The notes beneath the pieces were generated by a model, which was not told the DNA's origin, searched no databases, and saw only the letters and a list, made by a program, of their open reading frames with translations. From NCBI RefSeq assembly GCF_029714305.1, contig NZ_CP121647.1, positions 1,818,501-1,882,500 of the forward strand: a stretch of DNA of 64,000 nt, written 5' to 3'. The number at the start of each line of letters is the position of its first letter. Position 1 is the first letter of the stretch. The position numbers and the translations under genes were made by a program. Below are positions 61,980 through 64,000 of the stretch, piece by piece. This DNA comes from Bradyrhizobium sp. CB3481. GTDB taxonomy: Bacteria > Pseudomonadota > Alphaproteobacteria > Rhizobiales > Xanthobacteraceae.

Positions 61980-63248
61980 ATGACGCTCCGGTTCGGTCGC
62001 GAAATCGTTCTATGGTGCAGCGTCTTCATGGCACTCGCCATTTCAAGGACCGTCGCAACGGAAACAATCGAGGCGGCGCAACCCGTCCTTGCACCTCGCA
62101 TGGACCTGCCGGGCTATCTCGTACCGACCGTCGATACGTCCATAGGCACCACCTTCGTCCGTGTGACTTCACCCGAAAGCCCCTTGGGGAACGGACTGGC
62201 CTGCAGACGCTCCTACTGTACGCATCGCTATTCCAGCGCGCAGGCCTGGAATGCCGACCAGACCCTGCTCCTTATTGTCAACGGTTGTAACGGCTTGTGC
62301 TTCCTCGACGGGAAAACATACGCTCCGCTTTTTCAGCGACGTCGCTCTGACGGTGAATGCGAGTGGCATCCGCAGGATCCTGAACTCATGATTTGCGTCG
62401 GTGGGCAGCGGATTTCGCATTGGGCTCCGCGGAACAATAGAGAAAAGGTGGTCTTTGATTTGGATGGATATCGTGGAATCCGGTTTGGCCCTTCCAAGGG
62501 CAATCCGTCATGGGATGGGAACCGTATCGCGGTGCGCGCCACAACCCGGCAGGGAGCCCTTGTCGCGTTTGCGGTCGACCTTTCGGCCCGCGAGAAATTT
62601 CCAGATATCGATCTGGCAAAGCTTCCCGGGAAAAACAGCTATTGCGGCATCTCCCCGCTCGGCCGCTACATATTCTGCCAACAGGTTGGGGCCACGGATC
62701 AGGGATTTGTCTTCGACATCGATGGCACTTTGGTTCAGAGCTGGACCGAGCATCATCGGCCCGGCCATGGCGATATGACAGTCGACGAGGACGGTAGTGA
62801 AGTCTATGTCGGCATCAGCAAGTCAGATCCCGACAAGTACCAGGTGATCAAGCGGAGACTCAATGATGGACTGGTCACCGCGCTGGCTCCATATGGCGAG
62901 GCTCAGCATGCTTCGACGCGCGCGATACGCCGCCCAGGCTGGGTTATCGTGAGCTATGCCGGTAATACGCCGGCGTCAGCTCAACGTCCGCGTCAGCCTC
63001 CATTTGCTCAGGAAGTAATCGCGCTGAAAATTGACGGGAGCGGAAAGTTTCGACGGATCGCACACACGGTGAACGCGCCGTACGACTACCGGAGCGAAAC
63101 ACATGGTTCTCCATCCCCCGACGCATCGCAGATCATCTGGTCGAGCAATTGGGGCCGGGCAGGGGGGCCGGTTTTCGATTTCGTCTCCCGCCTCAGCTGG
63201 GAGGACCGCGATGTTCGGCAAGGAGTGGCACAGGGAGATCGTCCATGA
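61980..63248 (+). CDS. Secreted beta-propeller-like protein, unknown function
   Basis: A 422-residue protein with a signal peptide (LWCSVFMALAISRTVATE, residues about 10-28). It has repeating beta motifs such as LLIVNGCNGLCFLDGKTY, GQRISHWAPR, SPLGRYIFCQQ and DASQIIWSSNWG, and six or seven Cys, indicating a disulphide-bonded periplasmic propeller (TolB/oligo-type). I do not recognise a named family. It stops 4 bp into the polysaccharide export gene (ATGA overlap). Its ribosome region lies within the aminotransferase relic, ATG at 61980. Confidence 0.8.
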   Translation: MTLRFGREIVLWCSVFMALAISRTVATETIEAAQPVLAPRMDLPGYLVPTVDTSIGTTFVRVTSPESPLGNGLACRRSYCTHRYSSAQAWNADQTLLLIVNGCNGLCFLDGKTYAPLFQRRRSDGECEWHPQDPELMICVGGQRISHWAPRNNREKVVFDLDGYRGIRFGPSKGNPSWDGNRIAVRATTRQGALVAFAVDLSAREKFPDIDLAKLPGKNSYCGISPLGRYIFCQQVGATDQGFVFDIDGTLVQSWTEHHRPGHGDMTVDEDGSEVYVGISKSDPDKYQVIKRRLNDGLVTALAPYGEAQHASTRAIRRPGWVIVSYAGNTPASAQRPRQPPFAQEVIALKIDGSGKFRRIAHTVNAPYDYRSETHGSPSPDASQIIWSSNWGRAGGPVFDFVSRLSWEDRDVRQGVAQGDRP

Positions 63249-64000
63249 AGAGAAGAAGGCGCGGCAATATCTTCAGCTTTGTCTCGGCGGTCTTTTTGGC
63301 GGGAACTGTTGTATCCATCAGCAGCGGCAGCTGCTTCGGAGCTCAATATAAACTCGCGCCAGGTGACACGGTCGAGGTATCGATCGGCGGTTTGCCCGAT
63401 CAGCGTAGTCGAGGGCAGATACAGATCGACGGCACCATTGCTCTTTCCGGCGTAGGTACGGTGGAGGTTGCAGGGTTGACTCCATCGGAGATGCAGAGCC
63501 GCATCGAAACACTGCTGCAGTCAAAGATACTGCGTCATCGCTCAGCTGACGGCCGCGATCAGACGTTCGTCATCAAGCCGGGCGACGTTACCGCGAGCGT
63601 TGTGGAATATCGACCGATCTACGTTTCCGGCGACGTGCTAACCCCCGGTCAGCAGGCATATCGGGCTTCGATGACGGTGCGGCAGGCGGTCGCGGTCGCG
63701 GGAGGCTTCAGCTTGTTGCGCTCGCGCGGTCACCTCGGCGCCGTCGATCCGGCGGATCTTGTTCGCGATTATGAATCGTTGGCCACGGAGTACGTCAAAG
63801 AGTACTTCCACATCGTCCGCATCAACGCAGAACTTGACGGCCGCGACACCTTCGATCAGTCCGTGCCAAACGATGTTTCTCTGCCCGCGGTGGTGGTTAC
63901 CTCTGTTGTGCGGGCGGAGGCGGAATCCTTGAAGACCTCGCAAAATGACTTCCGTACTGAAAAGCGCTTTCTACAGGATGCAGTAACACAAACCGATACC
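63245..64000 (+). CDS. Polysaccharide export outer-membrane protein (Wza/ExoF-type), open at window end
   Basis: An open frame of 252 codons to the last base, starting MKRRRRGNIFSFVSAVFLAG (signal peptide) then YKLAPGDTVEVSIGGLPDQR, the start of the polysaccharide biosynthesis/export domain, and a second SLBB-like segment RPIYVSGDVLTPGQQAYR. It forms a periplasmic/outer-membrane channel for polysaccharide. The start overlaps the upstream propeller stop (ATGA), so the two are coupled. The C-terminus, about a third or more, lies outside the window. Confidence 0.9.
   Translation, partial: MKRRRRGNIFSFVSAVFLAGTVVSISSGSCFGAQYKLAPGDTVEVSIGGLPDQRSRGQIQIDGTIALSGVGTVEVAGLTPSEMQSRIETLLQSKILRHRSADGRDQTFVIKPGDVTASVVEYRPIYVSGDVLTPGQQAYRASMTVRQAVAVAGGFSLLRSRGHLGAVDPADLVRDYESLATEYVKEYFHIVRINAELDGRDTFDQSVPNDVSLPAVVVTSVVRAEAESLKTSQNDFRTEKRFLQDAVTQTDT

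Noticed and set aside
1..64000. CRISPR array or intact insertion sequence
   Set aside because: No regularly spaced direct-repeat array and no transposase with recognisable motifs was seen on either strand.

Overview
The window looks like chromosome from an alphaproteobacterium of the Bradyrhizobium/Rhodopseudomonas group. This rests on high GC content, the gene families present (PimC/PimD-like acyl-CoA dehydrogenases, several HxlR regulators, a DUF6894-type small protein, small NarL-type regulators) and the match of a tRNA fragment to tRNA-Lys(CUU) as I remember it. No database search was possible, so the genus is an inference.

Left part, 1 to about 34.7 kb, is catabolic and efflux DNA. A TetR-controlled RND efflux pair (1.0-6.7 kb) carries four copies of a 20-bp palindrome in its control region. 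From 7.1 to 34.7 kb lies a set of CoA-thioester catabolism genes: an orphan branched-chain-type binding protein, a feruloyl-CoA-synthase-like ligase, a second acyl-CoA ligase, two CoA transferases, two acyl-CoA dehydrogenases, two enoyl-CoA hydratases, two thiolases, a nitronate-monooxygenase-like flavoprotein, two SDRs, a GST, a DsbA-fold isomerase, a flavin reductase-like protein, a three-subunit molybdenum hydroxylase, an MFS exporter and a CGFS glutaredoxin. Three HxlR-family regulators punctuate it. Several promoters share the palindrome AGTTC-N7-GAACT, in three cases filling the -35/-10 spacer, so much of this part may be one regulon.

A 41-bp degenerate 3' end of tRNA-Lys at about 35.3 kb marks a likely island junction. 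Right of it the content changes to secretion and the cell surface.

35.5-41.1 kb: type I secretion membrane-fusion and ABC proteins, followed by a beta-helix protein with a Ser/Thr/Gly linker and C-terminal Trp-Gln-Gln repeats, a likely cargo. 41.7-44.3 kb: a compact cassette of a Tat-signal mini-protein, a PqqD-like/HprK-like kinase fusion and a nucleotidyltransferase. It resembles the tailoring part of a peptide-modification system but has no known cyclase, and is the best candidate here for an undescribed system. 44.5-47.9 kb: a small DUF6894-like protein and three LuxR/NarL-type regulators, two of them paralogues with degenerate receivers.

48.4 kb to the right end: two paralogous secreted-type proteins with RTX repeats at the N-terminus and a beta-propeller at the C-terminus flank a polysaccharide precursor cluster. 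This holds UDP-glucose dehydrogenase, a UDP-glucuronate epimerase, a LegB-like dehydratase, an initiating sugar transferase, a DegT aminotransferase, a sugar nucleotidyltransferase and a nucleotidyltransferase/kinase fusion. At 61.8-62.0 kb sits a decayed inverted copy of the nucleotidyltransferase/aminotransferase junction, evidence of a rearrangement. The window ends inside a polysaccharide export (Wza/ExoF-type) gene.
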